Below are positions 17,142 to 25,595 of a stretch of DNA of 64,000 bases, piece by piece. The DNA is taken from positions 124,001 to 188,000 of the forward strand of contig NZ_VUJW01000002.1 of assembly GCF_008373765.1 (NCBI RefSeq), written 5' to 3'. This DNA is from Nocardioides antri (lineage in GTDB: Bacteria; Actinomycetota; Actinomycetes; Propionibacteriales; Nocardioidaceae). The notes under the pieces were generated by a model that saw nothing but the letters and a program-made list of their open reading frames with translations, made no database searches and was not told the origin of the DNA. The translations under genes and the position numbers were made by a program. Positions within the stretch are counted from its first letter, which is position 1; each line of letters begins with the position of its first letter.

Positions 17142-18218
17142 TCAGACATACCGCTCGAGGATCGTCGACTCGGCGAGACGGGACAGGCCCTCGCGCACGC
17201 TCCTGGCCCGGAGCTCGCCCACGCCCTCGACCGCCTGCAGGTCGTCGATGCCGGCGGACAGCAGCTTCTGCAGGGTGCCGAAGTGGTCGACGAGTCCCTC
17301 GACCACGCCGTCGGGGAGGCGCGGGACCTTGGTGAGCAGCCGGTAGCCTCGCGGGGCGACGGCGCCGTCGAGGTGCTCGCCCGCACCGATGCCGAGCACG
17401 CGCGCCACGGATGCCGGGTCGACCAGGTCGGTCGCGGAGAGGCCCTCCAGCTTGGCGAGGAGCTCGTCGGGCTCGCGGCTGCGCCTGCGCGACGGGACGT
17501 AGTCGCGGATGACGAGCTCGCGCTCGATGTCGACGCCGGTGATCAGCTCCTCGAGCTGCAGCGCGAGCAGCCGCCCGTCGGTGCCGAGCTCGAGCACGTA
17601 GTCGTCGATCTCGCGGGCGATCCGGGTGACCATCTCCAGCCGCTGGGCCACGACGGCGACGTCGCGGACCGTCACCAGGTCCTCGATCTCGAGCGCGGAG
17701 AGCGTCGCGGAGACCTCGTCGAGCCGCAGCTTGTAGCGCTCCAGCGTGGCCAGCGCCTGGTTGGCACGGGACAGGATCTGGCCTGAGTCCTCGAGGACGT
17801 GGCGGGTCTCGCCGACGTACGCCGCGATGATCTGCATCGACTGCGACACCGAGATGACGGGGAACCCGGTCTGGCGCGCGACCCGGTCGGCCGTGCGGTG
17901 CCGGGTGCCGGTCTCCTCGGAGGGGATCGTGTGGTCGGGCATGAGGTGGACCGCGGCGCGGATGATCCGAGTGATGTCGCGGTCGATGATGATGCCGCCG
18001 TCCATCTTCGCCAGCTCGCGGAGGCCAGTGGCGGTGAAGGGTACGTCGAGCTCGAACCCGCCCGTCGAGATCTGCTCGACCGTCTTGTCGTTGCCGAGGA
18101 CGATGAGCGCGCCGGTGCGGCCGCGGAGGATCCGCTCGAGCCCGTCGCGGAGCCCGGTGCCGGGCGCTATCGACGCCAGTGTCTCGCGAAGCCGCGGATC
18201 ACCTGGGCGCTCAGCCAC
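17142..18218 (-). CDS. disA: DNA integrity scanning diadenylate cyclase
   Basis: A 358-residue DisA that condenses two ATP to c-di-AMP and is inhibited when it meets branched DNA. The N-terminal DAC domain carries the DGA-type motif as MDGGIIIDRD and the RHRTA motif in ETGTRHRTADRVA. Linker helices follow, then a C-terminal HhH DNA-binding domain (LLSAGIDDLQAVEGVGELRARSVREGL). The GTG start has GGGAG upstream. It lies 81 bp downstream of radA on the same strand. RadA is known to interact with and restrain DisA in mycobacteria and Bacillus, so co-expression makes sense. Confidence 0.95.
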   Translation of the reverse strand: MAERPGDPRLRETLASIAPGTGLRDGLERILRGRTGALIVLGNDKTVEQISTGGFELDVPFTATGLRELAKMDGGIIIDRDITRIIRAAVHLMPDHTIPSEETGTRHRTADRVARQTGFPVISVSQSMQIIAAYVGETRHVLEDSGQILSRANQALATLERYKLRLDEVSATLSALEIEDLVTVRDVAVVAQRLEMVTRIAREIDDYVLELGTDGRLLALQLEELITGVDIERELVIRDYVPSRRRSREPDELLAKLEGLSATDLVDPASVARVLGIGAGEHLDGAVAPRGYRLLTKVPRLPDGVVEGLVDHFGTLQKLLSAGIDDLQAVEGVGELRARSVREGLSRLAESTILERYV

Positions 18219-18299
18219 AACGAACTCCCATCCCTCGGCCGGGTCGTCACCCGCTCGATCGCAACCTTAAAGGGTCTGCGACGTCGCGGGCAGGAGTTA

Positions 18300-19703
18300 T
18301 CAGCCCTCGACGACCTTGAGCGCCCGGTCGAGGTGGAGGAGGCGAAGGGCGGTGCGGATGTCGGGGGCCTCCACGACCCGCATCCCGTCGACGGCGCGGA
18401 AGCTGCCGGTGCTGCCGGGCTCGGCCGGGACGACGGCGAGCTCGAACCCGAGCCGGGCCGCTTCGGCGAGCCGCAGCTGGACCTCACGGACCCGGCGCAG
18501 CTCGCCGGACAGGCCGATCTCGCCCATCGCGACGACCCCTCCGGGGGTGGGGGAGAGGAAGTGGGACGACGCGAGCGCGATCGCGAGCGCCAGGTCGGCG
18601 GCGGGCTCCGTCAGCTTCGCGCCGCCGACGGTCGACGCGAAGACGTCGCGCTGGCCGAGCCCGATGCCGGCGTGCTGCTGGAGGACCGCGAGCACCATCG
18701 CGAGGCGGGAGCCGTCGACCCCGGAGGTCGTACGTCGCGGGCGCTCCTGCGCGGCCGGCGCCACCAGCGACTGCACCTCCGCGAGCAGCGGCCGCCGGCC
18801 CTCCATGGTCACCGCCACGCAGGTGCCGGCGACGCGTCCGTGGTGGCGCTCGATGAAGATCCCGGTCGGGTCGGTGACGGCCGTGATGCCGTCGGGGCCG
18901 AGGTCGAAGCAGCCGACCTCGTCGACCGGGCCGAACCGGTTCTTCACGGCGCGCACCATCCGGAACCGGCTGCCCGACTCGCCCTCGAAGTGGAGGACGA
19001 CGTCGACGAGGTGCTCGAGCACCCGCGGGCCGGCGATCGAGCCGTCCTTGGTGACGTGGCCGACCAGGACCACGGTGATGCCGCGGGTCTTGGCGACCCG
19101 CACCAGTGCTGCGGCCACCTCCTTCACCTGGGTGACGCCGCCGGGCACGCCGTCGACGCCCGAGGCGCCGATCGTCTGGACCGAGTCGACGACGACCAGC
19201 CGCGGCCGCACGTCCTCGATGTGGGTCAGCACGGCCCCGAGGTCGGTCTCCGCGGCGAGGTAGAGCTCGTCGTGGACGGCGTCGGTGCGGTCGGCCCGCA
19301 GCCGCACCTGGGCGGCCGACTCCTCGCCGGTGACGTAGAGCGTGCGCTGCCTGCGCGCCGCCGTGCGGGCCGCCACCTCGAGCAGGAGGGTCGACTTGCC
19401 GACGCCGGGCTCGCCGGCCAGGAGGACCGCGGCGCCCGGCACGAGGCCGCCGCCGAGGACCCGGTCGAGCTCGGGGACGCCGGACGAGTGGTGCAGCGCC
19501 TCCTCCGCCGGCACCGAGCCGATCGGCACGGCGGGCGTGGTGACAGGTGCGGCCGTCGTACGGCCTGCGGGGGTGACGCCGGCCTCGGCGACCGACCCCC
19601 AGGCCTGGCACTCCCCGCACCGGCCCACCCATTTGGCCGTCGTCCACCCGCACTCCGAGCACCGGTAGGACGGACGCGTCTGGGACCGTGTGCTCGAAGC
19701 CAT
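18300..19703 (-). CDS. radA: DNA repair protein RadA
   Basis: A 467-residue RecA-like branch-migration ATPase (RadA/Sms). An N-terminal C4 zinc finger (CSECGWTTAKWVGRCGEC), Walker A GEPGVGKST, the RadA-specific KNRFG motif and a C-terminal Lon-like domain (about residues 290-460) are all visible. The frame is open further upstream, but ATG 19703 gives the canonical N-terminus (ASSTRSQTRPSYRCSECGW) and has a TAGCGT box 7 nt upstream, so it is probably leaderless. disA follows on the same strand. Confidence 0.95.
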   Translation of the reverse strand: MASSTRSQTRPSYRCSECGWTTAKWVGRCGECQAWGSVAEAGVTPAGRTTAAPVTTPAVPIGSVPAEEALHHSSGVPELDRVLGGGLVPGAAVLLAGEPGVGKSTLLLEVAARTAARRQRTLYVTGEESAAQVRLRADRTDAVHDELYLAAETDLGAVLTHIEDVRPRLVVVDSVQTIGASGVDGVPGGVTQVKEVAAALVRVAKTRGITVVLVGHVTKDGSIAGPRVLEHLVDVVLHFEGESGSRFRMVRAVKNRFGPVDEVGCFDLGPDGITAVTDPTGIFIERHHGRVAGTCVAVTMEGRRPLLAEVQSLVAPAAQERPRRTTSGVDGSRLAMVLAVLQQHAGIGLGQRDVFASTVGGAKLTEPAADLALAIALASSHFLSPTPGGVVAMGEIGLSGELRRVREVQLRLAEAARLGFELAVVPAEPGSTGSFRAVDGMRVVEAPDIRTALRLLHLDRALKVVEG

Positions 19704-19710
19704 GCTGCCG

Positions 19711-19716
19711 ACGCTA
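19711..19716 (-). promoter_or_regulatory. -10 box for radA
   Basis: TAGCGT on the minus strand lies 7 nt before the radA ATG; it supports a leaderless start. Confidence 0.5.
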
Positions 19717-19743
19717 AGCCACACCCCCGACGATCCGTCGGTG

Positions 19744-19756
19744 GGCCGAGCGTGTC
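19744..19756 (+). repeat. Copy of GGCCGAGCGTGTC core
   Basis: This 13-mer lies in the radA/LacI intergenic region. Related copies are at 36086-36098, at 38734-38746 (inverted) and at 41950-41962 (inverted). Confidence 0.4.
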
Positions 19757-19887
19757 TTCGGCGGCACCGCCCGGTTTTGGCCGACCGTCGTCGGCTCACC
19801 GCGCGCGACGGGCGGCACCACCTCACGCCACGCTGCCGGCGCCGTATCCTCGACACACCTGACTGTACGGGAGGAGGGCGACGCTCG

Positions 19888-20934
19888 ATGTCCGAGTACG
19901 CACGGACGCCGCCGCCCACCCTGGCCGACGTCGCGGAGCGCGCCGGGGTCTCCCGGCAGACGGTGTCCAACGCGGTCAACAACCCCGACCTGCTGCGTGC
20001 CGAGACGCTGGCCCGGGTGCAGGACGCGATCCAGGCGCTGGGCTACCGGCCCAACCGGGCGGCGCGCCACCTGCGCACGCGGGCGTCCCAGCTGATCGGC
20101 CTCCGGATGTCGCCGGCCCAGGAGTTCACCGCCAACGCGGCGATGGACCGGTTCGTGCACGCGCTGGTCGAGGAGTCGCGCGAGGCGGGCTACCACGTCC
20201 TGCTCTTCTCGGGCGGTCCCGGCAAGCCGGAGACCACCGCCGCCGACCTGGTGCGGGGGTACGACGAGCTGCTCAGCTCGACCGCGGTCGACGCGTTCAT
20301 CGTCACCGACACCTACCTCGGCAACCCGCAGACCCGGTGGCTCAGCGAGCGACGGGCGCCGTTCGTGGCGTTCGGCCGCCCGTGGGCCGACCCCGACGCC
20401 ACCCACCGCTGGGTCGACGTCGACGGCGCGGCAGGAGTGGCCCTCGCGACCCAGCACCTGGTCGACCGCGGCCACGAGCGCATCGCCTGGCTGGGCTGGT
20501 CCGAGACCTCCTTCATCGCCGCGGACCGGCAGGCCGGGTGGGAGCGGGTGGTGGCCGCGAGCGGTCGGCCGACCGACGGGCTCGCGGTCTGCGTGGTGGA
20601 CACGGTCGACGCCGGCCGCGACGCCAGCGCCGCGCTCCTCGACGGTGCTGCACCCACGGCGATCGTCTGCGCGTCCGACACCCTCGCGGTCGGCGTGCTC
20701 CACACGCTCGCGCAGCGCGGCCTCCACCCCGGTCGCGACGTCGCGGTCGTCGGCTTCGACGACTCGCAGGTCGCCCAGGTCGTCCCGCACGGGCTGACCT
20801 CGGTCCGCCAGCCGCTCGAGCAGGTCGCGCTCGAGCTGGTGCGGGCGCTGGAGTCGCTGCTCGCGCGGGAGCCGTACGACGGCAGCGGGGTCCTGCTGTC
20901 GCCGACCCTCGCGGTGCGGGGCTCGTCGGGCTAG
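19888..20934 (+). CDS. LacI-family transcriptional regulator
   Basis: A 348-residue repressor. The N-terminal HTH and hinge (TLADVAERAGVSRQTVSNAVNNP … GYRPNRAARHLR, about residues 13-70) are classic LacI/PurR. The rest is a periplasmic-binding-protein-like sensor domain ending in DVAVVGFDDSQVAQVVPHGLTSVRQP. ATG 19888 has a strong ribosome site (GGGAGGAGGG); the open frame upstream into radA's promoter is not conserved in form. A TATCCT -10-like box lies at 19845-19850. No sugar operon is adjacent, so the target and ligand are unknown; it may act elsewhere. It converges on a methyltransferase 6 bp away. Confidence 0.88.
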   Translation: MSEYARTPPPTLADVAERAGVSRQTVSNAVNNPDLLRAETLARVQDAIQALGYRPNRAARHLRTRASQLIGLRMSPAQEFTANAAMDRFVHALVEESREAGYHVLLFSGGPGKPETTAADLVRGYDELLSSTAVDAFIVTDTYLGNPQTRWLSERRAPFVAFGRPWADPDATHRWVDVDGAAGVALATQHLVDRGHERIAWLGWSETSFIAADRQAGWERVVAASGRPTDGLAVCVVDTVDAGRDASAALLDGAAPTAIVCASDTLAVGVLHTLAQRGLHPGRDVAVVGFDDSQVAQVVPHGLTSVRQPLEQVALELVRALESLLAREPYDGSGVLLSPTLAVRGSSG

Positions 20935-20950
20935 AAGTCCCTAGAAGTCC
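20931..20950 (+). repeat. 10-bp tandem duplication at two gene ends
   Basis: CTAGAAGTCC occurs twice in tandem. The first copy carries the LacI stop TAG; the second carries the stop of the converging methyltransferase. Confidence 0.7.
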
Positions 20951-21645
20951 TTCGACCAGAGGTTCACGGCGTAGTCGACGTCGAGGCCCTGGTGGTGCCG
21001 CAGGATCTCGTCGGCGACCTCGCGCTTGAACTCGATCCGCACCACGGCCTCGAGGTCGGCGCGGCTCTCGAAGCGCCAGCCCATGTCGACCGGGGTGCGG
21101 GTCCAGCCGCGCTGCGCCCAGAACCGCTCGATCTCGGCCGGCGGCGGGAGGTGCGGGTAGCCGCGGCGGAACCAGCCCCCGAAAGTCGACCGCGCTCCGT
21201 CGTTGTCGATGACCAGTGCCGTGCCCCCGCGGCGGACGACGCGGTCGAGCTCGGCGAGCCCGGGCTCGCAGCCGGGGCCAAAGAAGTAGGCCCAGCGCGC
21301 GTGCACCACGTCGACGCTGGCGTCGGGCAGCGGGACGTCCTGCGCGGTGCCGGACCGGACGTCGACCTGCGGCAGCCCGCGGATGCGCCGCCGCGCGAGC
21401 CGCACGAGCCCCGGGTGCGGCTCGACCCCGATCACGCCGGCGGCGTACTCGGCGAAGCGCGGCAGGTGGAAGCCGGACCCGCAGCCGAGGTCCAGGACGG
21501 TGCGACCGCGCCAGTCGGCGCGCTCCTCCATCGCCGACCAGAGCCGGCCGTCGGGGTCCGCGGCCCGGTTCTCGAGCTCGTAGGTCGCCGTGTGGTGCCA
21601 GATGTTCGGGCTGGGTACGGCGCCCGTGACCGGCCGGTCGCTCAG
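20941..21645 (-). CDS. Class I SAM-dependent methyltransferase, probable CTG start
   Basis: A 234-residue methyltransferase. Motif I is VLDLGCGSGFHLPRF (about residues 57-71), post-I is VIGVEPHPG and motif IV is VDVVHARWAYFFGPG. The C-terminal half is typical of small-molecule enzymes; the substrate is unknown. The conserved-looking N-terminus NIWHHTATYELENRAADPDG lies in frame upstream of the first ATG (21531), and no ATG, GTG or TTG precedes it for many codons. CTG at 21645 overlaps the TGA of the VOC gene as CTGA and would include it. If 21531 is used, 38 residues are lost. It is probably coupled to the VOC gene. Confidence 0.72.
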   Translation of the reverse strand: MSDRPVTGAVPSPNIWHHTATYELENRAADPDGRLWSAMEERADWRGRTVLDLGCGSGFHLPRFAEYAAGVIGVEPHPGLVRLARRRIRGLPQVDVRSGTAQDVPLPDASVDVVHARWAYFFGPGCEPGLAELDRVVRRGGTALVIDNDGARSTFGGWFRRGYPHLPPPAEIERFWAQRGWTRTPVDMGWRFESRADLEAVVRIEFKREVADEILRHHQGLDVDYAVNLWSKDF

Positions 21646-22280
21646 ATCCGGACGATCCCGTCCGGGGTCTGCACCTGCGCGGCGAGGATGCCCGGGGTGC
21701 CGTGGGGGGCGACCCACTCGACCTTGACGTCCTCGAGCGGAGCCTCGACCGGCTCGCCGAGCCACTCGCTGACGCGCTGGGGGTCGCCCGCGATCTCGAT
21801 GCCGGCGAGGGAGACGGAGCCGTCGGCGCCGTACGACGGGTGGAGCTCGGCCGGCACCTCCCAGTGGATGAAGAAGGGGAGCTGCGGGTCGGCGATCAGG
21901 CCCTGGATGCCGATCTGCTTCCACTTGAGCTCGGTGCCGTCGGGACGGTGCCGGTTGCCGGCGACCGCGGCGCGGCCGAGCCGCTCCTCGACCGGCGTGA
22001 TGTCGGGGACGGAGACCACCCAGCCGAGCCAGCCGCCGCCGAGGGCGGAGCGGGCGCGCACGGCCTGGCCGAACGGCGCCTTGTCGGACGCGGGGTGGTC
22101 GAGCGCCTCGACGATCTCGAGGTAGGTCGCGTCGGCGAGCGGCAGGATCATGTTGCGGGTGCCGAAGCGGGGGTGCACGCCGCCATCGAGGAACTCGCGG
22201 CCGAGGGCCGCACCGAGGCGGGCGGCAGTGCCCGCGAGTCCGTCCGGGCCGGCTGCGTACGACAGGTGATCCAGGCGCAT
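21642..22280 (-). CDS. VOC/glyoxalase-like domain protein
   Basis: A 212-residue protein of the glyoxalase-like superfamily (N-terminus RLDHLSYAAGPDGL, then HPRFGTRNMILPLADATYLEIVEALDHP). Two beta-alpha-beta-beta-beta units can be followed, the second near WEVPAELHPSY…LAGIEIAGDP. No metal triad can be assigned with certainty, so the reaction is unknown. Start options are ATG 22280 (GAGAAT box 7 nt upstream), ATG 22289 and one further upstream; 22280 gives the most typical N-terminus. The stop overlaps the proposed CTG of the methyltransferase. Confidence 0.78.
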   Translation of the reverse strand: MRLDHLSYAAGPDGLAGTAARLGAALGREFLDGGVHPRFGTRNMILPLADATYLEIVEALDHPASDKAPFGQAVRARSALGGGWLGWVVSVPDITPVEERLGRAAVAGNRHRPDGTELKWKQIGIQGLIADPQLPFFIHWEVPAELHPSYGADGSVSLAGIEIAGDPQRVSEWLGEPVEAPLEDVKVEWVAPHGTPGILAAQVQTPDGIVRI

Positions 22281-22365
22281 GTCAGACATTCTCAGCATGT
22301 GGCGATCACCACCGGGCATCGGGGTCGGAATCTCTTGACGTCGAGACTCCGCCTCGACGGAGCCG

Positions 22366-23133
22366 TCAGCGGTCGGCCGGATGCAGCGCCAGCGCCGACC
22401 GCGATCGCAGGTGCGCCTCGCAGTGGCGGACCAGCTCGTCGTAGGCCGGGCGCCCCATCAGCGCCACCAGCTCGGGCTCGTTGGTGACGTAGACCGGCTC
22501 GACGGCGACGTGCGCCTCGGTGTTGCCGGAGCAGTACCAGTCGAGGTCGTGGCCGCCCGCGCCCCAGCCGCGGCGGTCGTACTCGGTGATCGTGACCTCG
22601 GTGTACGACGACCCGTCCTGCCGCTCGACCTCCCGGTAGAGCCGGCGGATCGGGAGCTGCCAGCACACGTCGGGCTTGGTCTCGAGGGGGTTGCGCCCCT
22701 GCTCCAGCGCGAGGCCGTGCAGGGCGCAGCCCGCCCCCGTGCCGAAGTCGGCACGGTTGTGGAACACGCAGCCCCGCTGCCCGTCGACCTCGATCGCGCG
22801 GGTCTTCCGCTCGCCGTCCTCGTCCTTCTCCACCCAGTCCTTCGTGCGCACCTTGCCATCGGGGCGACCGGGGTGGAACTGCCACTGCTCGGGCGTCAGC
22901 TGCGCAACGCACGACGCGACGCGCTGCTCGTCGTCCTTGTCGCTGAAGTGCGCGCCGAGGGTGCAGCAGCCGGTGTCGGGGGAGTCGGCGTAGATCCCCT
23001 TGCAGCCCTGGCCGAAGATGCAGGTGAACGACGAGGTGAGCCAGGTGAGGTCGCAGCGCATCACCTCGGACTCGTCGGCCGGGTTGACGAACTCGACGAA
23101 CGCTCGGGGGAAGTCCAGGTCGACCTCGGGCAT
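22366..23133 (-). CDS. Conserved Cys-rich protein (Rv0495c position)
   Basis: A 255-residue cytoplasmic protein with many cysteines. An N-terminal cluster C27-x10-C38-x5-C44-x11-CC(56,57) is followed by C75, then [27 protein letters not shown] and WYCSGN. The clustering suggests metal or Fe-S binding, as in YkgJ-like proteins, but the exact family is uncertain. It is divergent from ppx, as Rv0495c is from ppx1 (Rv0496) in M. tuberculosis. TAGGTT lies 6 nt before the ATG on the minus strand (23145-23140), predicting a leaderless mRNA. It may have a redox or metal-sensing role; function not established here. Confidence 0.75.
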   Translation of the reverse strand: MPEVDLDFPRAFVEFVNPADESEVMRCDLTWLTSSFTCIFGQGCKGIYADSPDTGCCTLGAHFSDKDDEQRVASCVAQLTPEQWQFHPGRPDGKVRTKDWVEKDEDGERKTRAIEVDGQRGCVFHNRADFGTGAGCALHGLALEQGRNPLETKPDVCWQLPIRRLYREVERQDGSSYTEVTITEYDRRGWGAGGHDLDWYCSGNTEAHVAVEPVYVTNEPELVALMGRPAYDELVRHCEAHLRSRSALALHPADR

Positions 23134-23139
23134 TCCTCA

Positions 23140-23184
23140 AACCTACTCGCGCCATCCGCCCGTGCGGAGGCAGGGCGATACGGT
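23140..23184. promoter_or_regulatory. Divergent leaderless promoters, Cys-rich gene and ppx
   Basis: TAGGTT (23145-23140, minus) is 6 nt from ATG 23133, and TACGGT (23179-23184, plus) is 6 nt from ATG 23191. Confidence 0.5.
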
Positions 23185-23190
23185 GGGACC

Positions 23191-24138
23191 ATGCGGCTGG
23201 GCGTGCTCGACATCGGCTCGAACACCGGGCACCTGCTCGTGGTGGACGCCCACGAAGGCGCCGCCCCGCTGCCGGCCTTCTCGTTCAAGCAGCCGCTGCG
23301 CCTCGCCGAGCACCTCGACGACGAGGGCGCCGTCACCCAGAGCGGGATCGACGCGCTGACGTCGTTCACCGCGGAGGCGCTCGTGGTCGCCGAGGACAAG
23401 GGCTGCGAGGAGATGCTGTCGTTCGCCACCTCGGCCGTCCGCGACTCGCTGAACTCCGACACGGTGCTGGCTCACGTGCGCGACCGCACCGGCGTCGCCA
23501 TCGAGGTGCTGTCCGGTGAGGACGAGGCACGGCTGACGTTCCTCGCCGTCCGCCGGTGGTTCGGGTGGTCCGCCGGCAAGCTCACCGTCTTCGACATCGG
23601 CGGCGGCTCGCTGGAGATCGCCTCCGGCACCGACGAGCGCCCCGACATCGCGCAGTCGCTGCCGCTGGGCGCTGCGCGGCTGGCAGCGAAGTACTTCACC
23701 GCGCCGCTGCAGGAGGGCGAGCTGAAGAAGATCCGCCGGACCATCCGCGCCGCGCTGGCGAAGGACGCGGGCCAGGTCCTCCGCACCGGCACGACGCACC
23801 GCGCCGCTGCGACCTCGAAGACCTTCCGCTCCCTCGCGCGCATCTGCGGCGCCGCGCCGTCGACCGACGGGCGGCTGGTGCCGCGGACGCTCGGTCTGGC
23901 CGACCTGCAGGAGTGGATCCCCAAGCTGGTCGGCATGACCCCGGAGGAGCTGGCGGCGCTGCCGGGCGTCTCGCCGAGCCGGACCCACCAGATCGTGCCG
24001 GGCGCTCTCGTCGCCGAGGCGTGCATGGACATCTTCGACCTGGAGGCACTCGAGATCTGCCCGTGGGCCCTGCGCGAGGGCGTGATCCTCGAGCGCATCG
24101 ACAAGCTCGGCAGCGATGTCGGGGCCGACGGGGCCTGA
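23191..24138 (+). CDS. ppx: Exopolyphosphatase / Ppx-GppA phosphatase family
   Basis: A 315-residue enzyme of the ASKHA fold that hydrolyses polyphosphate or pppGpp. Phosphate loops: LDIGSNTGHLLVVD (about 5-18) and FDIGGGSLEIASG (about 136-148). ATSAVRDS and GAARLAAKYF are also family motifs. Its length is that of the short mycobacterial Ppx1 (Rv0496), which prefers short-chain polyphosphate. The chosen ATG has TACGGT 6 nt upstream. The next gene begins 23 nt before its stop, so the pair is co-transcribed. Confidence 0.92.
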   Translation: MRLGVLDIGSNTGHLLVVDAHEGAAPLPAFSFKQPLRLAEHLDDEGAVTQSGIDALTSFTAEALVVAEDKGCEEMLSFATSAVRDSLNSDTVLAHVRDRTGVAIEVLSGEDEARLTFLAVRRWFGWSAGKLTVFDIGGGSLEIASGTDERPDIAQSLPLGAARLAAKYFTAPLQEGELKKIRRTIRAALAKDAGQVLRTGTTHRAAATSKTFRSLARICGAAPSTDGRLVPRTLGLADLQEWIPKLVGMTPEELAALPGVSPSRTHQIVPGALVAEACMDIFDLEALEICPWALREGVILERIDKLGSDVGADGA

Positions 24139-24952
24139 CGTGGCCGCAGCAGGACGTCCCCGGATCGGGTTGTCGAGCTCCTCGGTCTACCCCGAGTCGA
24201 CCGCCCATGCGTTCAGCTGGGCGGTGGAGCTGGGCTACGAGGCCGTCGAGGTGATGGTCGGGATCGACGCGCTCTCCCAGCAGACGAGCGCCATCCAGCA
24301 GCTGATGGACCACCACGAGATGCCGATCTGCGCGATCCACGCGCCGTGCCTGCTCTTCACGCAGCGGGTCTGGGGCCTGGAGCCGTGGGGCAAGCTCGAG
24401 CGGTCGGCGGAGATGGCGAAGGCGGTCGGCGCAGAGGTCGTCGTCGTACACCCGCCGTTCCGGTGGCAGCGCGACTACGCCCGCGACTTCGTCAACGGCA
24501 TCGCAGCGCTCGAGGAGTCGACCGGCATCGCGTTCGCGGTGGAGAACATGTATCCCTGGCGGGCGTCCTCCAGGCGCCACCTGGAGATGTACCTCCCCGG
24601 CTGGGACCCGTCGACCGAGCCCTACGCCAACGCGACCATCGACCTCTCCCACGCCGCGATCGCGCACACCCCGCCGATCGAGATGGCCCAGCGGCTCGGC
24701 TCGCGGCTGCGCCACGTCCACCTCACCGACGGTTCCGGCTCGGCCAAGGACGAGCACCTGGTGCCGGGCCGCGGGGCCATGGGCGCGGCCGAGTTCCTGC
24801 GCCACCTGGCGGACGCAGGCTTCGGCGGCGAGGTCGTGCTCGAGATCAACACCCGCCGGTGCACCACCCGTGAGGAGCGCGAGGCGGACCTCCGCGCGTC
24901 GCTGGAGTTCGCGCGCGAGCACCTGGCGGTCGAGAAGACGACCAGCGGCTGA
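24116..24952 (+). CDS. Sugar phosphate isomerase/epimerase (TIM barrel)
   Basis: A 278-residue xylose-isomerase-like TIM barrel (AP endonuclease family 2). Motifs: IGLSSSSVYP, AIHAPC, VVVHPPF, FAVENMYPW (metal-ligand Glu) and HVHLTDGSGSAKDEHLVPGRG (metal His/Asp). It corresponds to Rv0498 next to ppx1. The substrate is unknown. ATG 24116 overlaps ppx by 23 nt; GTG 24140, just after the ppx stop, is an alternative. The end overlaps the TetR gene ATG by 1 nt. Confidence 0.83.
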   Translation: MSGPTGPDVAAAGRPRIGLSSSSVYPESTAHAFSWAVELGYEAVEVMVGIDALSQQTSAIQQLMDHHEMPICAIHAPCLLFTQRVWGLEPWGKLERSAEMAKAVGAEVVVVHPPFRWQRDYARDFVNGIAALEESTGIAFAVENMYPWRASSRRHLEMYLPGWDPSTEPYANATIDLSHAAIAHTPPIEMAQRLGSRLRHVHLTDGSGSAKDEHLVPGRGAMGAAEFLRHLADAGFGGEVVLEINTRRCTTREEREADLRASLEFAREHLAVEKTTSG

Positions 24953-25545
24953 TGACGACCACCACCCGCCGTGGCCGGCGGCCCGGCCGTCCCGACACCC
25001 GGGCGGCGATCCTCGCGGCCGCGCGTGAGCGCTTCGCCTCCGTCGGCTTCGGGGGTACGACGATCCGCGCGGTCGCCGTCGACGCCGGTGTCGACGCCGC
25101 GCTCGTCCACCACTACTTCGGCTCGAAGGACGACCTCTTCGTCGCCGCGCTGGCCCTCCCGGTCGACCCCCGCGCGGTCATCGGCGCCGCCCTCGCCGGG
25201 CCGGTCGAGGAGGCCGCGGAGAAGCTGGTCCGGACCTTCCTCTCGGTCTGGGACGACCCCGGCTTCCAGCCCGCCCTGCTCGCCACCCTGCGCCGGATCC
25301 TCGAGCCGGGCGGCGACAAGCTGATCCGCGAGGGGTTCCTCCCCGTGGTGCTCCTCCCTGTCGGCGAGCAGCTCGGCATCGACCGGCCCGAGCTGCGGAT
25401 GCCCCTGGTCGCCAGCCAGGTGATCGGGCTGATCCTCGCCCGCTACGTCGTCCGGATCGAGCCGATCGCCTCCCTCGACCCCGACCGGCTGGTCGCGATC
25501 TACGCGCCCACGATCCAGCGGTACCTCACCGGCGAGCTGCCCTGA
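24952..25545 (+). CDS. TetR-family regulator of the adjacent ABC exporter
   Basis: A 197-residue regulator. The N-terminal HTH is TRAAILAAARERFASVGFGGTTIRAVAVDAGV…LVHHYFGSKDDLF (about residues 15-65), followed by a C-terminal ligand domain of the type found beside ABC exporters. The frame starts at the overlapping TGATG. It immediately precedes an ABC-2 exporter whose start codon sits inside a perfect inverted repeat (25580-25595), the most likely operator. A drug-sensing repressor role is inferred from this arrangement. Confidence 0.87.
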   Translation: MTTTTRRGRRPGRPDTRAAILAAARERFASVGFGGTTIRAVAVDAGVDAALVHHYFGSKDDLFVAALALPVDPRAVIGAALAGPVEEAAEKLVRTFLSVWDDPGFQPALLATLRRILEPGGDKLIREGFLPVVLLPVGEQLGIDRPELRMPLVASQVIGLILARYVVRIEPIASLDPDRLVAIYAPTIQRYLTGELP

Positions 25546-25551
25546 AGCCCC

Positions 25552-25595
25552 TTGCAATCCGGCCGTGCCAGGCGCATTATTCATCACATGATGAA
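25552..25595 (+). promoter_or_regulatory. Promoter with operator overlapping a leaderless start
   Basis: -35 TTGCAA (25552-25557), 17-nt spacer, -10 CATTAT (25575-25580), then ATG 25588. The perfect inverted repeat TTCATCA-CA-TGATGAA (25580-25595) spans the -10 end, the transcription start and the first codons. It is the probable TetR operator. Confidence 0.7.

Noticed and set aside
19690-19887. N-terminal extension of the LacI regulator
   Set aside because: The strong GGGAGGAGGG site and typical HTH start place translation at 19888; the upstream frame is promoter DNA of radA.
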